Assembly (NCBI GenBank): GCA_017656165.1
Contig: JACDOL010000001.1
Coordinates: 1-64,000, forward strand
Direction: 5' to 3'
Length of the DNA stretch: 64,000 nucleotides
Origin: Desulfotomaculum sp.
Lineage (GTDB): Bacteria > Bacillota > Desulfotomaculia > Desulfotomaculales > Desulfohalotomaculaceae
The number at the start of each line of letters is the position of its first letter. The first letter of the stretch is position 1. Positions 19,380 to 32,189 of the stretch are shown here, one piece after another. The notes beneath the pieces were generated by a model, which saw only the letters and a list, made by a program, of their open reading frames with translations, did not search any database and was not told the origin of the DNA. Made by a program: the position numbers and the translations under genes.

Positions 19380-20801
19380 TTGGGTTTGCACAAGAAATCG
19401 TTCTGGTTAATTTCTTTGCTAGTTTTAGCAGCAGTACTGCCTGTTATTCACTTGGTATATCAAGTATCAAGTGCCGAGGGAAGCGGTGTATCTGTAACTC
19501 CTAAAACTATTCGCATTGGTTTAGTTAGACAGGCACCTGAAATTGAATTTTCCATTCAGGGCAGATATATATTTTTCAAAGGTTATAACGGTGAATTTAT
19601 TGCCGAAGCCGAACCACATAAAAGATACAAGGTTGAAAGAGTTGACCAGGGTGAAGGAAAATCAATCCTTCGCCTCAGCTGCAGCGGCAGCACGGTAAGT
19701 GAATTTAGAGGACCGCTGCTAGTGCGAAAGGTAAACCAGGAAGCAAGTATCCTAAGCGGCAGCGGGGCTCTAGTAAAAAGAACTGGCGGCAGGGGGTTGG
19801 TAGCTGTAAATGCTGCCGGGGAAATAAAAGAACTGCCAGAAAATATGTCTAAGTGGACCCTGATATCTGCCAGCGGAATGGCTAATTTAAAGGTACAAGA
19901 TGAACTGCAGCTGGTAACATTATATACAGGAAACACATCAAAACGGTACCGGGGTAATTTTGACTTCCGCCTGGATGAAACGGGTATTACAGCCATAAAT
20001 GACCTGCCCCTGGAAGAATATCTTTATGGAGTAGTACCAAGCGAAATGCCTTATGATTGGCCTGAAGAAGCTTTAAAAGCCCAGGCGGTGGTGGCACGCA
20101 CGTATGCCCTTTATTCCAGAGGCCAGTACCTGGCATACGGTTTTGATGTACTGGCTACCCAGAAAAATCAAGTATATCACGGTTATGATCATGAAACTCC
20201 GGAAACAAATAAAGCAGTGGAGGAAACAAAGGGACAAGTTCTTACTTACAATGATAGATTAATCCTGGCTGTATTTCACTCCAGCAGCGGTGGGTTTACA
20301 GGTAATTGTGATGAGGTTTGGAAGGAATATATTCCATACTTGACCGCTAAAAAAGATCCTTATGATTACAACGAAAAACATTATGACTGGTCAGTTACTA
20401 TGTCTGCTGATCAGCTGGCTAAACAGCTGAAATCAAAAGGTTATTTATATAGTAAGATATTAGATATAAACGAGGTCCAGCGGGATGAAACCGGGGCCAG
20501 GGTGAAAAAAATACAAGTTAAAGGGATAGATGAAAACGGAAGGGTTAAAGAAGAGGATATTTTTAATGCTGACATGGTCCGCTATGCCCTTGGGCTGAAG
20601 AGCAGTCTTTTTACTATGAAAAAAGAGAATGATGAAGAAAATAATTTATTATCTGTAACCTTTACAGGCAGCGGCTGGGGCCACGGTCTGGGAATGAGCC
20701 AGTACGGGGCCAGGGGAATGGCTTGGGAAGGTTATAGCTACCAGGATATTTTGGAATACTACTACAATGGTGCAGAACTGGAATATAATTACGGGGAGTA
20801 A
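19380..20801 (+). CDS. SpoIID/LytB domain-containing protein
   Basis: EEYLYGVVPSEMPYDWPEEALKAQAVVARTYAL; GSGWGHGLGMSQYGARGMA. Confidence 0.93.
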   Translation: MGLHKKSFWLISLLVLAAVLPVIHLVYQVSSAEGSGVSVTPKTIRIGLVRQAPEIEFSIQGRYIFFKGYNGEFIAEAEPHKRYKVERVDQGEGKSILRLSCSGSTVSEFRGPLLVRKVNQEASILSGSGALVKRTGGRGLVAVNAAGEIKELPENMSKWTLISASGMANLKVQDELQLVTLYTGNTSKRYRGNFDFRLDETGITAINDLPLEEYLYGVVPSEMPYDWPEEALKAQAVVARTYALYSRGQYLAYGFDVLATQKNQVYHGYDHETPETNKAVEETKGQVLTYNDRLILAVFHSSSGGFTGNCDEVWKEYIPYLTAKKDPYDYNEKHYDWSVTMSADQLAKQLKSKGYLYSKILDINEVQRDETGARVKKIQVKGIDENGRVKEEDIFNADMVRYALGLKSSLFTMKKENDEENNLLSVTFTGSGWGHGLGMSQYGARGMAWEGYSYQDILEYYYNGAELEYNYGE

Positions 20802-20810
20802 GTGTAAAAC

Positions 20811-22978
<2,168 letters not shown>

Positions 22979-23072
22979 AAAAGTACTTTGTACAAGCAGG
23001 AAAAACAGAATTTAAAGCAGAATCTGGTAACAAGTAGAATAAATTTTTATATGGCTGAAAGGAGGTTGAATT

Positions 23073-23360
23073 TTGGACCCACAGGTTGTTTCTATCATTT
23101 ACATAGTTGCACTATTTGCCCTGCTTTACTTTCTTTTTATCAGACCCCAACAAAAACGTCAAAAAGAACACCAGAAAATGATAAATGAGCTTCAGGTACA
23201 TGACGAGGTTACCACAGTTGGTGGGATTTTAGGAACAGTGGTTAGAATTAAAGAAGATACGGTAGTACTCCGCCTGGCAGATAATATTAAAGTTGAATTT
23301 TTAAAAACTGCCATCGGCCAGGTTCGCAGAAAAGCAAATGGACCTAAGGATGACGATTAA
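23073..23360 (+). CDS. yajC: Preprotein translocase subunit YajC
   Basis: LFIRPQQKRQKEHQKMINELQVHDEVTTVGGILGTV. Confidence 0.94.
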   Translation: MDPQVVSIIYIVALFALLYFLFIRPQQKRQKEHQKMINELQVHDEVTTVGGILGTVVRIKEDTVVLRLADNIKVEFLKTAIGQVRRKANGPKDDD

Positions 23361-23390
23361 AAAGAGTAGACACTGTCTACTCTTTTTTAA
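23361..23390 (+). terminator. Intrinsic terminator of yajC
   Basis: AAGAGTAGACA-CTGTCTACTCTTTTTT. Confidence 0.8.
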
Positions 23391-23423
23391 AATATAAAGA
23401 CTAATTTACGAGGAGAGATCATC

Positions 23424-24083
23424 TTGGTCACTTTAGATGATATTAAAGCCAATCCGATTATTGATGCTTGTATTAGAAAAGGTAATGAGTTTCTTGGTTC
23501 CATGGGATTTACTGAGCACAGCTACCGGCATATTAACCTGGTTTCCAGTATTGCTGAAGAAATAATAAGCAAGCTTGGATACCCGAAACGGGATGCTGAG
23601 CTTGCAGCCATAGCCGGGTACCTGCACGATATTGGTAATGTAATCAGCCGGAATGATCACGGGATTTCAGGTGCCAATATTGCATTTCCTATTCTTCTGC
23701 AGATGGGTATGCCGCCGGAAGAAGTTTGTATCGTGGCATCAGCCATTGCTAATCACGAAGAACAGTACGGGTACCCGGTAAACCATATTGCTGCCGCTTT
23801 AATATTGGCTGACAAGTCAGATGTTCACCGTTCACGGGTTCGGAATACTGATTTTGCCACCTTTGACATACATGACCGGGTTAATTATGCTGCAGAACAT
23901 TCCTTTGTTTATGTGAATGAAGAAAACCGCACTATTACTATGGAACTTTCCATTGATATATCAATAACACCGGTGATGGAGTATTTTGAAATTTTCCTAG
24001 AAAGAATGATGCTGTGCCGCCGTGCTGCAAATCACCTGGGCTGCAATTTTGAGCTGGTAATTAACGGGGCCAAACTGCTGTAA
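23424..24083 (+). CDS. HD domain-containing phosphohydrolase
   Basis: AAIAGYLHDIGNV HD motif; 219 aa; TTG start. Confidence 0.85.
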   Translation: MVTLDDIKANPIIDACIRKGNEFLGSMGFTEHSYRHINLVSSIAEEIISKLGYPKRDAELAAIAGYLHDIGNVISRNDHGISGANIAFPILLQMGMPPEEVCIVASAIANHEEQYGYPVNHIAAALILADKSDVHRSRVRNTDFATFDIHDRVNYAAEHSFVYVNEENRTITMELSIDISITPVMEYFEIFLERMMLCRRAANHLGCNFELVINGAKLL

Positions 24084-24205
24084 AGTGTCATGTTAAGGTT
24101 ATTTAATTGACATATTTTGCAGTACGGGTATATAATAACCCTTGTTTAAGGTTATTTGAAGCGGTAGGCTTACTTTTTAGCCAGATTAAGGGAGGAATTT
24201 AGTTT

Positions 24206-25444
24206 ATGAAATGGGGCAGCTTTGTAAAGCTGGTGACCATGCTGGTACTGGCAGCAGCTGCTGCCGTACTGGCTGTTAAACCGGTGTTTTCAGAAGAAGA
24301 AGTACCCTGGCTGCCGCTAACCAGGAACATCGACCTGGGACTTGACCTGCAGGGCGGTGTGCATGTGGTATTAGAGGCCCAGGATACCGAAGAAGTTAAG
24401 GTGGACAAGCAGAAAATGGATCAACTGCTGGCCACCATTGAGCGGCGGGTTAACGGTTTCGGTGTATCCGAACCGGTGGTTCAGAAGGAGGGTGAGCGCC
24501 GCATTGTGGTGGAACTGGCCGGGATAGAAGATCCAGAATCGGCAGTGGATTCTATTGTCAAAACTGCATACCTGGAATTTGTTGGTCCCGATGGGGAAGT
24601 TATAGTTACCGGTGCGGATTTAAAAAATGCTGTTGAAAACATCCTGCCAAATGATGAGGCGGTTGTTAACTTAGAGTTTACACCGGAAGGGACCGAAAAG
24701 TTTGCTGAGGCCACTAAAAGATTTGTAAACCAGCAGATAGCAATATTTCTTGACGGCCAGATGCTGCAGGCACCGGTAGTTGATGAGCCTATTTATGATG
24801 GTAAAGCGATAATTAGAGGTTACAGCAGCTTTGAAGAAGCACACGAAATTGCTGTTCTTCTCCGTTCCGGGGCACTGCCGGTGAAGGTGGATGTGGTAGA
24901 AAAGCGTACTGTTGGTCCAACTTTAGGACAGGATTCGCTGGATCGTTCAATTAAAGCCGGTATAATTGGGCTGGCATTAATTGTAGCCTTTATGGTGCTG
25001 TATTATCGTGTGCCGGGTTTTATTGCCAACATAGCGCTGTTAATTTATGCCATTATTGTACTGGGGTTATTTAACGTTTTTGATGTGGTGCTGACGCTGC
25101 CTGGTATAGCCGGTTTTATACTATCGCTGGGAATTGCAGTAGATGCCAATATCATTATTTTTGAGCGTATTAAAGAAGAGCTGAAAAACGGGAAAAGCTT
25201 GCGGTCTGCCATTGATGCCGGGTTTAAGCGGGCCTTTATGGCGGTAATGGATGCTAACGTGACAACGTTAATTGCTGCTGTTGTACTATATTATCTTGGT
25301 GCCAGCATGATTAGAGGATTTGCACTTACCCTGTCCATAGGCATACTGTCCAGCATGTTTACTGCCATTACATTAACCCGCTGGATGCTGAAATTAACGG
25401 CAGACAGCAGGGTGATTAAAAATACCAGGTTCTACGGGGCTTAA
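24206..25444 (+). CDS. secD: Protein translocase subunit SecD
   Basis: GLDLQGGVHVVLEA; IAVDANIIIFERIKEE. Confidence 0.96.
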   Translation: MKWGSFVKLVTMLVLAAAAAVLAVKPVFSEEEVPWLPLTRNIDLGLDLQGGVHVVLEAQDTEEVKVDKQKMDQLLATIERRVNGFGVSEPVVQKEGERRIVVELAGIEDPESAVDSIVKTAYLEFVGPDGEVIVTGADLKNAVENILPNDEAVVNLEFTPEGTEKFAEATKRFVNQQIAIFLDGQMLQAPVVDEPIYDGKAIIRGYSSFEEAHEIAVLLRSGALPVKVDVVEKRTVGPTLGQDSLDRSIKAGIIGLALIVAFMVLYYRVPGFIANIALLIYAIIVLGLFNVFDVVLTLPGIAGFILSLGIAVDANIIIFERIKEELKNGKSLRSAIDAGFKRAFMAVMDANVTTLIAAVVLYYLGASMIRGFALTLSIGILSSMFTAITLTRWMLKLTADSRVIKNTRFYGA

Positions 25445-25456
25445 GGGGGAATAAAC

Positions 25457-26332
25457 TTGTTTCATATTATTCACAAGCGCAGACTTTGGTATATAATTTC
25501 AGCGTTGATAATCCTCCCGGGCCTTGTTTCCCTGCTTATTCAAGGTTTAAATTTGGGTATTGATTTTGTTGGCGGAAACATTGTGGAAGTTAAGTTTGAC
25601 AAAGAAACATCCACTGCCCAGGTGCGTGAGGTAATTAAGGAACAAGGTCTAAATGATAAATACATTCAGAAAAGTACCGGGGGAGTATTTATAATCCGCA
25701 CTGAAGTGCTCACAGAAGAGGAAAATGAAAAGCTTTTGAAGGCCCTGGATGAAGAACTAGGGAGTATGACTCTTTTGCGTAATGACAAGGTAGGGCCTAA
25801 AATTGGTGCAGAACTAACTCGTAAGGCACTTTTGGCCCTTGGAATTGCGTCTGTGTTAATGGTAGTATATATAACGTGGCGTTTTGAATTCAAGCAGGGG
25901 ATTGCAGCAATTGCAGCTATAATGCATGATGTGCTGGTGACGCTGGGGCTGCTCTCTATCCTGCAGATAGAAATAGATAGTGCCTTTGTTGCCGCCGTAT
26001 TAACAGTAGTTGGTTACTCCATAAACGATACCATAGTTATTTTTGACCGGATCAGGGAAAATATGGATCTTAAGAAAGGGATGAAGCTGGCTGATGTTAT
26101 TAACTTCAGTCTTTGGCAGACTATGGCCCGTTCCATCAATACAACCGGGACAGTACTGTTTGTTCTGGTGCCGCTTTATTTCTTTGGTGGGACTACCATT
26201 AAAAACTTTGTTTTGGCCCTGATTATTGGTGTTACCAGCGGTGCTTACTCGTCAATTTTTACAGCCAGCCCGCTGTGGTATGACCTTGTGGATGAAAGGC
26301 GGCGGAAAAAAGCCGTTCAGCCTGCGTCTTAA
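25457..26332 (+). CDS. secF: Protein translocase subunit SecF
   Basis: GIDFVGGNIVEV; VGYSINDTIVIFDRIREN. Confidence 0.96.
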   Translation: MFHIIHKRRLWYIISALIILPGLVSLLIQGLNLGIDFVGGNIVEVKFDKETSTAQVREVIKEQGLNDKYIQKSTGGVFIIRTEVLTEEENEKLLKALDEELGSMTLLRNDKVGPKIGAELTRKALLALGIASVLMVVYITWRFEFKQGIAAIAAIMHDVLVTLGLLSILQIEIDSAFVAAVLTVVGYSINDTIVIFDRIRENMDLKKGMKLADVINFSLWQTMARSINTTGTVLFVLVPLYFFGGTTIKNFVLALIIGVTSGAYSSIFTASPLWYDLVDERRRKKAVQPAS

Positions 26333-26348
26333 AAAGACACGCTGTTAA

Positions 26349-26373
26349 CGCGGGGCAACCCGCGTATTTTTTT
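26349..26373 (+). terminator. Intrinsic terminator of secF
   Basis: CGCGGG-GCAA-CCCGCG then ATTTTTTT. Confidence 0.85.
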
Positions 26374-26423
26374 CATTAACTAATAAAATCAGAATTAAAG
26401 GCTAACACAAAGGAGGGCTTACT

Positions 26424-26726
26424 TTGAATCACATTAGAAAAGATGATGGAGGCGGAAACCGGGTAATAATATCAGTCATTGGTAAGGACCGGGTGGGAAT
26501 CATTGCCGGGGTGTCCGGCGTTTTAAAAGAAGCAAACGTTAATATTTTAGATATCAGCCAGACCATTATGCAGGACCTGTTCACCATGATAATGGTTGGA
26601 GACATGACAGAAAGTACAGTGGAGCTGGCTGAATTAAAAAATCTTTTAAATGAAGAAGCTGAAAAGTTAGGGGTTCGTATTGATGCCCAGCATGAGGATG
26701 TTTTTCGTTATATGCACAGGATATAA
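26424..26726 (+). CDS. ACT domain-containing protein (UPF0237)
   Basis: VIISVIGKDRVGIIAGVSGVLKEANVNILDISQTIMQDLFTMIM. Confidence 0.92.
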   Translation: MNHIRKDDGGGNRVIISVIGKDRVGIIAGVSGVLKEANVNILDISQTIMQDLFTMIMVGDMTESTVELAELKNLLNEEAEKLGVRIDAQHEDVFRYMHRI

Positions 26727-26745
26727 TTGGGGGGAATAACTGGCC

Positions 26746-28104
26746 ATGCTGACAATGAATGAAATTATGGAAACAATTAGGATGGTGCAAAAGGAAAATT
26801 TAGATATTAGGACCATTACCATGGGTATCAGCCTGCGGGACTGTTCCGACCCTGATCCTAAGGCAGCCTGCAGGAAAATATATGATAAAATTACCACTAA
26901 AGCAGAACGACTGGTTTCTGTTGGAGAAGAGATTGAGCGGGAGTATGGAATTCCCATTGTAAATAAACGCATATCAGTTACCCCTATATCAATGGTGGCG
27001 GAGGCCAGTAAGACCGATAATTATGTCATGTTTGCCCAGGCTTTGGATGATGCTGCGGCAGAGGTGGGAGTTAACTTTATCGGTGGGTTTTCTGCCCTGG
27101 TTCATAAAGGAATAACTAAGGGGGATAAAATCCTCATAGATTCTATTCCCCAGGCACTGGCTGCAACCGGGCGAGTATGTTCATCGGTAAATGTGGCCAC
27201 AACCAAGGACGGAATCAATATGGATGCTGTCTACAAAATGGGTCAGGTGGTTGTGGAAACTGCAAAGTTAACGGCAGATAAAGATGGGTTAGGATGTGCC
27301 AAGCTGGTGGTGTTTGCCAATGTGCCGGAAGATAATCCTTTCATGGCCGGGGCTTTTCACGGAGTAGGAGAACCGGAATGCGTAATAAATGTCGGTGTAA
27401 GTGGACCGGGAGTAGTAAAAAATGCAGTTGAAAAAGTGAAGGATAAAGATTTTGGAACGTTAGCAGAAACAGTAAAAAATACTGCTTTTAAAATTACTCG
27501 AATGGGTGAACTTGTGGGCCGGGCGGCAGCCAAGAAATTAAATGTCCCCTTTGGCATTGTAGACCTTTCACTGGCGCCAACCCCGGCGGTGGGGGACAGT
27601 GTAGCAGAGGTACTGGAAGCTATGGGATTGGAACGCTGCGGCACCCACGGGACTACTGCGGCCCTTGCGCTGCTGAATGACGCGGTGAAAAAAGGCGGGG
27701 CGATGGCATCCAGTTATGTGGGCGGGCTGTCCGGGGCCTTTATTCCAGTAAGTGAAGATGCAGGTATGATCAGGGCAGCCCAGGAAGGAACGCTGACATT
27801 GGAAAAACTAGAAGCTATGACCTGTGTTTGTTCAGTGGGTTTGGATATGATTGCTGTACCTGGTGATACACCGCCAGAGACAATAGCAGCTATCATTGCA
27901 GATGAAGTAGCAATTGGGGTAATTAATCAAAAGACCACTGCTGTGCGGATAATTCCTGCACCGGGTAAAAAAGTTGGTGACAATGTGGAGTTTGGTGGTC
28001 TCCTGGGACATGCACCTATTATTCCAGTAAAGGAACCATCTGCAGCTCACTTCGTTAAGAGAGGCGGGCGCATACCTGCTCCTATCAACAGCTTGAAAAA
28101 TTAA
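26746..28104 (+). CDS. PFL family protein (UPF0210/DUF711)
   Basis: 452 aa; adjacent to ACT protein, the usual pairing; [11 protein letters not shown]...[27 protein letters not shown]. Confidence 0.9.
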   Translation: MLTMNEIMETIRMVQKENLDIRTITMGISLRDCSDPDPKAACRKIYDKITTKAERLVSVGEEIEREYGIPIVNKRISVTPISMVAEASKTDNYVMFAQALDDAAAEVGVNFIGGFSALVHKGITKGDKILIDSIPQALAATGRVCSSVNVATTKDGINMDAVYKMGQVVVETAKLTADKDGLGCAKLVVFANVPEDNPFMAGAFHGVGEPECVINVGVSGPGVVKNAVEKVKDKDFGTLAETVKNTAFKITRMGELVGRAAAKKLNVPFGIVDLSLAPTPAVGDSVAEVLEAMGLERCGTHGTTAALALLNDAVKKGGAMASSYVGGLSGAFIPVSEDAGMIRAAQEGTLTLEKLEAMTCVCSVGLDMIAVPGDTPPETIAAIIADEVAIGVINQKTTAVRIIPAPGKKVGDNVEFGGLLGHAPIIPVKEPSAAHFVKRGGRIPAPINSLKN

Positions 28105-28132
28105 TAATTGCCCTGGATGTATTATTAAAGTG

Positions 28133-28166
28133 AACCCCCTAAAGTAGACACGGACTTAGGGGGTTT
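28133..28166. terminator. Bidirectional terminator between convergent genes
   Basis: AACCCCCTAA...TTAGGGGGTT followed by TTCTTT; A-rich on the other side. Confidence 0.7.
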
Positions 28167-28911
28167 TCTTTAACATATTGAGTTCCTGCTCGGTTAATTC
28201 ACGGTACTCACCGGGTGCCAAAGTGGTGTCAAGCTGCAGTTCTCCCATGGCCAGCCTTTTTAGATAATTTACTTTTTTTTCCACTGCCCTGAACATTCTT
28301 TTAACCTGGTGGTACTTTCCCTCATAAATTGTTATCTTCACCTCAGATGTTTCACCGCTTTTTATAATTTCCAGTTCAGCAGGTAAGGTTTTGTAACCGT
28401 CATCCAGTACAACACCATTTTTAAAAGTTTCTGCGTCCTCCTTTGTTACCCTGCCTTTAATGACAGCATAATAATTTTTGGGTACCTTTTTTTTCGGGGA
28501 AAGCAGTTCATGGGCCAGCTTACCATCATTGGTCAGCAGAAGCAGGCCTTCTGTATCTTTATCAAGACGGCCGACGGGGGATACCTTAAATGCTGTGTAT
28601 TTATCTTCCAGCAGGTCTAAAACAGTATGCTGGCAGCTGTCCCGGGTTGCTGACAAGACTCCTGCGGGCTTATTCATCATAATGTACACATATTTTTTAT
28701 ATTTAACTACAGTGTCATTAACTTTTATTGTGCTGGTATAAGGATTTACATGAGCACCAGGGTTATTTACTACCCTGCCGTCTACAGTTACCAGACCTTT
28801 TTTTATCAGCTGCTTAATTTCTTTGCGTGTACCGTACCCCATGTTGGCAAGAATTTTATCTATACGCTGGTTTTCTTTTGCGCTTTTGCCCATTAATCTA
28901 ACCACCGCCAT
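28156..28911 (-). CDS. Pseudouridine synthase, RsuA family (16S-type)
   Basis: S4 domain N-terminus; VGRLDKDTEGLLLLTNDGKLAHEL. Confidence 0.92.
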   Translation of the reverse strand: MAVVRLMGKSAKENQRIDKILANMGYGTRKEIKQLIKKGLVTVDGRVVNNPGAHVNPYTSTIKVNDTVVKYKKYVYIMMNKPAGVLSATRDSCQHTVLDLLEDKYTAFKVSPVGRLDKDTEGLLLLTNDGKLAHELLSPKKKVPKNYYAVIKGRVTKEDAETFKNGVVLDDGYKTLPAELEIIKSGETSEVKITIYEGKYHQVKRMFRAVEKKVNYLKRLAMGELQLDTTLAPGEYRELTEQELNMLKKTP

Positions 28912-30266
28912 CCCTTGGGATAGTAATTTTTAAGAAGACCGGAAACCTGTTTTGCCCACCCAAGCGGGAAGCCGTCCACACAAACCAATGTCCATCCTTT
29001 TTCACCGGTTTGAAAAAGAGTTTCCCCTTTAAGATAACTCAGCACTTCCCTAGATGAAGAAGAAAAGTTAACAACCCGTTTTACATCGGCCGGCCTTAAA
29101 GCCATGGCCATGGCATGGCTGGGTTCAAACCTTTTCTTTTTTAACATGCCAAGATACCAGCCAGGCCGGACCACTTTTAATCCTTCCAGGTTTGGTAACC
29201 CTTCCGGCATAAGGTAGAGATGATTTCCATAGAGAATTAAGTTTCCCTCTATCCTGGTATTCATATTTTCATTTATAAAATGACTAAAATATTCCAGTCC
29301 TTTACTGCTGGCCGGTAATGCCTTCTGCCTAGAAGAAGCATTTACACCCTCATATCCTGAAGTCTTTTGAAGAAGGGCAATGAAGTGCCCCTCACCTTTA
29401 ACCTTATGAGGCCAGAGCCGGGCGCACTTTTTAAGTTCTTCCCGGCCATTAACCCAATCAGGTCTCCCGGGACTCAATCCATTTTTCTTTGGTATATCAA
29501 CCAATTTAAAGGAGGGATGATGCTTTAAGAACTCTTTAATTTTACCTTCGTTTTCTTCTGGAGCAAATGTACAGGTGGAGTAAATTAAGTACCCTCCCGG
29601 TTTTAGCATTTTTGCTGCATCACACAGTATATCCTTTTGTATGGAGGCACAAGTTTCAATATTATAAAAAGCCCATTTTTTAGCTGCTTCCGGGTCTTTG
29701 CGGAACATTCCCTCCCCGGAGCAGGGGGCATCTATAATTACCTTGTCAAAAAAACCTGTAAAAACTTCTGCCAACCTGGACGGCGTTTCATTAGTAATTA
29801 CAGCATTTTTAACACCAAAATTCTCAATGTTTTTTACCAGGGCTTTCACTCTGTCCTTGCTTACATCGTTAGCCACCAGGATACCGCTGCCCGCCAGATC
29901 TGCTGCTGCTTGAGTGGATTTTCCTCCGGGGGCGGCGCATAAATCCAGCACTTTTTCACCAGGTTTTGCACCTAATACTGCTCCTGGTGCCATTGCGCTG
30001 GGTTCCTGGATGTAGTAAAGCCCGGCATGGTAGTAGGGGTGTTTCGCCGGGCGCTCCCCTTCAGAAAAATAAAAACCATTTGCTGTCCAAGGAACAGGTT
30101 CCAATGCATAAGGGTACATATCTTTAAAGGTATCTGCATTAATTTTTAGTGTATTAACCCGCAGCCCATAATGCCGTGGTTCAGAAAATGAATTAATAAA
30201 TTCCTGGTATTCATTACCCAATAGTTTCTGCATTCGTTTTTTAAACTCTTCCGGTAACTTTTTCAT
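28893..30266 (-). CDS. RsmB/RsmF-family rRNA m5C methyltransferase
   Basis: VLDLCAAPGGKSTQAAADL, IDAPCSGEGMFRKDP, YSTCTFAPEENE; start ATG 30266 preferred. Confidence 0.93.
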   Translation of the reverse strand: MKKLPEEFKKRMQKLLGNEYQEFINSFSEPRHYGLRVNTLKINADTFKDMYPYALEPVPWTANGFYFSEGERPAKHPYYHAGLYYIQEPSAMAPGAVLGAKPGEKVLDLCAAPGGKSTQAAADLAGSGILVANDVSKDRVKALVKNIENFGVKNAVITNETPSRLAEVFTGFFDKVIIDAPCSGEGMFRKDPEAAKKWAFYNIETCASIQKDILCDAAKMLKPGGYLIYSTCTFAPEENEGKIKEFLKHHPSFKLVDIPKKNGLSPGRPDWVNGREELKKCARLWPHKVKGEGHFIALLQKTSGYEGVNASSRQKALPASSKGLEYFSHFINENMNTRIEGNLILYGNHLYLMPEGLPNLEGLKVVRPGWYLGMLKKKRFEPSHAMAMALRPADVKRVVNFSSSSREVLSYLKGETLFQTGEKGWTLVCVDGFPLGWAKQVSGLLKNYYPKGWRWLD

Positions 30267-30475
30267 TGTCTCTACTCCCGAAAAATTTTTGTTTAATTCC
30301 AAGTGATATTTTTTCTTGATTAATGTGCTAAATCCTTTCTGCTTTATTTTCTTAATTTTATTATTGTCAGCAGAAAGATAATAAAAACAAAACCTTAAAT
30401 CTCTGCTGCAAAAAAATAAAAAGCTTGGCGATAGGGTAAATTAAACTTGTAAATTAACTGCCAGGGGAGTCAGAA

Positions 30476-30775
30476 ATGAATAATGATATAACCAGAGAAA
30501 ATTTAAAAACCCTGGAAGAGCGCATAGACAGGCTGGCCACTAACATGGAAAAAATGAAATTGGCTGAATATGTCCGGCTTCTCGAAAGTCCATGGCGGCT
30601 TCTATATATAAATTTTATCAGTGGAGTAGCCCGGGGATTGGGAATAGGTGTGGGCTTTGCCTTTTTAGGGGCCTTTGTGGTATATATTTTAAAATCCCTG
30701 GTGACAATTCCCGTCATAGGAAATGTTATCGCTGAGATAGTAAAAATAGTCCAGATTAGGCTTGGAACATACTAA
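30476..30775 (+). CDS. DUF5665 domain-containing membrane protein
   Basis: LLYINFISGVARGLGIGVGFAFLGAFVVYILKSLVTIPVIGNVIAEIV. Confidence 0.85.
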   Translation: MNNDITRENLKTLEERIDRLATNMEKMKLAEYVRLLESPWRLLYINFISGVARGLGIGVGFAFLGAFVVYILKSLVTIPVIGNVIAEIVKIVQIRLGTY

Positions 30776-30821
30776 TACATACAGCAGTAACCTACCAGGA
30801 TACCGAATAGGAGGAGATAAT

Positions 30822-31508
30822 GTGCAGTCTAGGCAGTTAGAGTATTTAAGACAGCGAATGCTTGAAGAACGGCACCAGATGCTGGAGCGCATAAGGAGTA
30901 TAAATAAAGGCGGATTAGGAGAGTCCATGGATACTTCTTTTGGTGAACTTTCAGCCATTGACAACCATCCAGGCGATGTGGGAAGTGAAATGTTTGAACG
31001 CAGCAAGGACCTTTCTTTAAAAGAGCAGGCCCGGGTGGTAGTACAGGCAATTGATAATGCATTAGAGGCAATGAAACAGGGTATTTATGGAAAATGTGAG
31101 GTGTGTGGAAAAGAAATTCCACTAGAGAGGTTGGAAGCCGTACCTTATACAACCATATGCAGGGACTGTAAGGCAGCAGATGAAAATATACCTTTGCGCC
31201 ATCCACGCCCCATAGAAGAAGATGTGTTGATGCATCCCTTTGAACGCACCCTTAATGATAATACAGATAAAAATTTTTATGATGGGGAAGATGCGCTGCA
31301 GGAAGTGGCCAGGCACAGCTTAAGTTATGAAACTGACCCGGAATATGAAGTAGACAGTATAGATCCTGAGGGAGATCAAAGGGAGGTAAAGGGGGCCGTA
31401 GAAGAAGTTGAAAACTTACCATATGAAGTAGATAACGGGATTATATATGAAAGCTTTAAAACCACAGATGAATTTGGTCCTGTTTTAAAAGAAGAAGAGA
31501 ATGATTAG
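30822..31508 (+). CDS. TraR/DksA-type zinc finger, YteA family sporulation protein
   Basis: YGKCEVCGKEIPLERLEAVPYTTICRDCK zinc finger; GTG start after GGAGGAGAT. Confidence 0.88.
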   Translation: MQSRQLEYLRQRMLEERHQMLERIRSINKGGLGESMDTSFGELSAIDNHPGDVGSEMFERSKDLSLKEQARVVVQAIDNALEAMKQGIYGKCEVCGKEIPLERLEAVPYTTICRDCKAADENIPLRHPRPIEEDVLMHPFERTLNDNTDKNFYDGEDALQEVARHSLSYETDPEYEVDSIDPEGDQREVKGAVEEVENLPYEVDNGIIYESFKTTDEFGPVLKEEEND

Positions 31509-31515
31509 AAAAGAA

Positions 31516-31550
31516 GGGCAGTTTTTAGGAACTGCCCTGTATTATTTTTA
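31516..31550 (+). terminator. Intrinsic terminator of the yteA-like gene
   Basis: GGGCAGTTTTTAGGAACTGCCC then TGTATTATTTTTA. Confidence 0.75.
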
Positions 31551-31552
31551 TT

Positions 31553-31637
31553 GGGGAGGAAAAGCACCGGGTATGTTTGAGGAGCTATGTGCCGGCGTGT
31601 TTTTGGGAGTGTAAATACCTTGGCTGGTGATAAGACC
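31553..31637 (+). repeat. Terminator-associated repeat family, copy C (3' half)
   Basis: ggggaggaaaagcaccgggtatgtttgaggagctatgtgccggcgtgtttttgggagtgtaaataccttggctggtgataagacc. Confidence 0.85.
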
Positions 31638-31728
31638 AATGTCTTTTTCTTAAGGTAATTTGTGTTTTGCCTCTAATATGCTATATTATTATTATTTGGG
31701 AATAAATACTATCATGGGGGTTTTAACA

Positions 31729-32187
31729 ATGCCTCTTTTAACTGCAGCCCTACTTGTACTAATAATTGATTTAGCAGCAAAATACTTGGTTCAATCTACC
31801 ATGGAACTGCACCAGTCCATACCGGTAATTAAGAATATTTTTCACATTACATATATATTAAATCCCGGGGCAGCTTTTGGGATTTTGGCCTATAAAACTG
31901 CCTTTTTTATAACAGTGACAGCAGTGCTGATGCTGGGACTGGCCGTTTTTTACAAGCGTATTATGCGGGAAACTATACTAGTACAGGTGGCCCTGGGAAT
32001 GGTAGCCGGTGGAGCCGCTGGAAATTTAATTGATAGGATAAGGTATGGAAAAGTAGTAGATTTTTTAGATTTTCAAATATGGCCCGTTTTTAACTTGGCT
32101 GACACTGCCATTGTAATTGGAGTAGGGGTACTGGTGCTGGAAGTAGTCAGAAGACCAGAACGAGAAGATGTTGAGGAGGAAGGTTAG
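31729..32187 (+). CDS. lspA: Lipoprotein signal peptidase II
   Basis: LNPGAAFGIL; GGAAGNLIDRIRYGKVVDFLDF; FNLADTAIVIGVGVL; start chosen after GGGGG RBS. Confidence 0.95.
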   Translation: MPLLTAALLVLIIDLAAKYLVQSTMELHQSIPVIKNIFHITYILNPGAAFGILAYKTAFFITVTAVLMLGLAVFYKRIMRETILVQVALGMVAGGAAGNLIDRIRYGKVVDFLDFQIWPVFNLADTAIVIGVGVLVLEVVRRPEREDVEEEG

Positions 32188-32189
32188 GT

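Noticed and set aside
26349-26420. AATCAGAATTAAAGG after the secF terminator as a repeat left end
   Set aside because: Only the TCAGAA hexamer matches and the spacing after the T-tract is longer; no downstream similarity.
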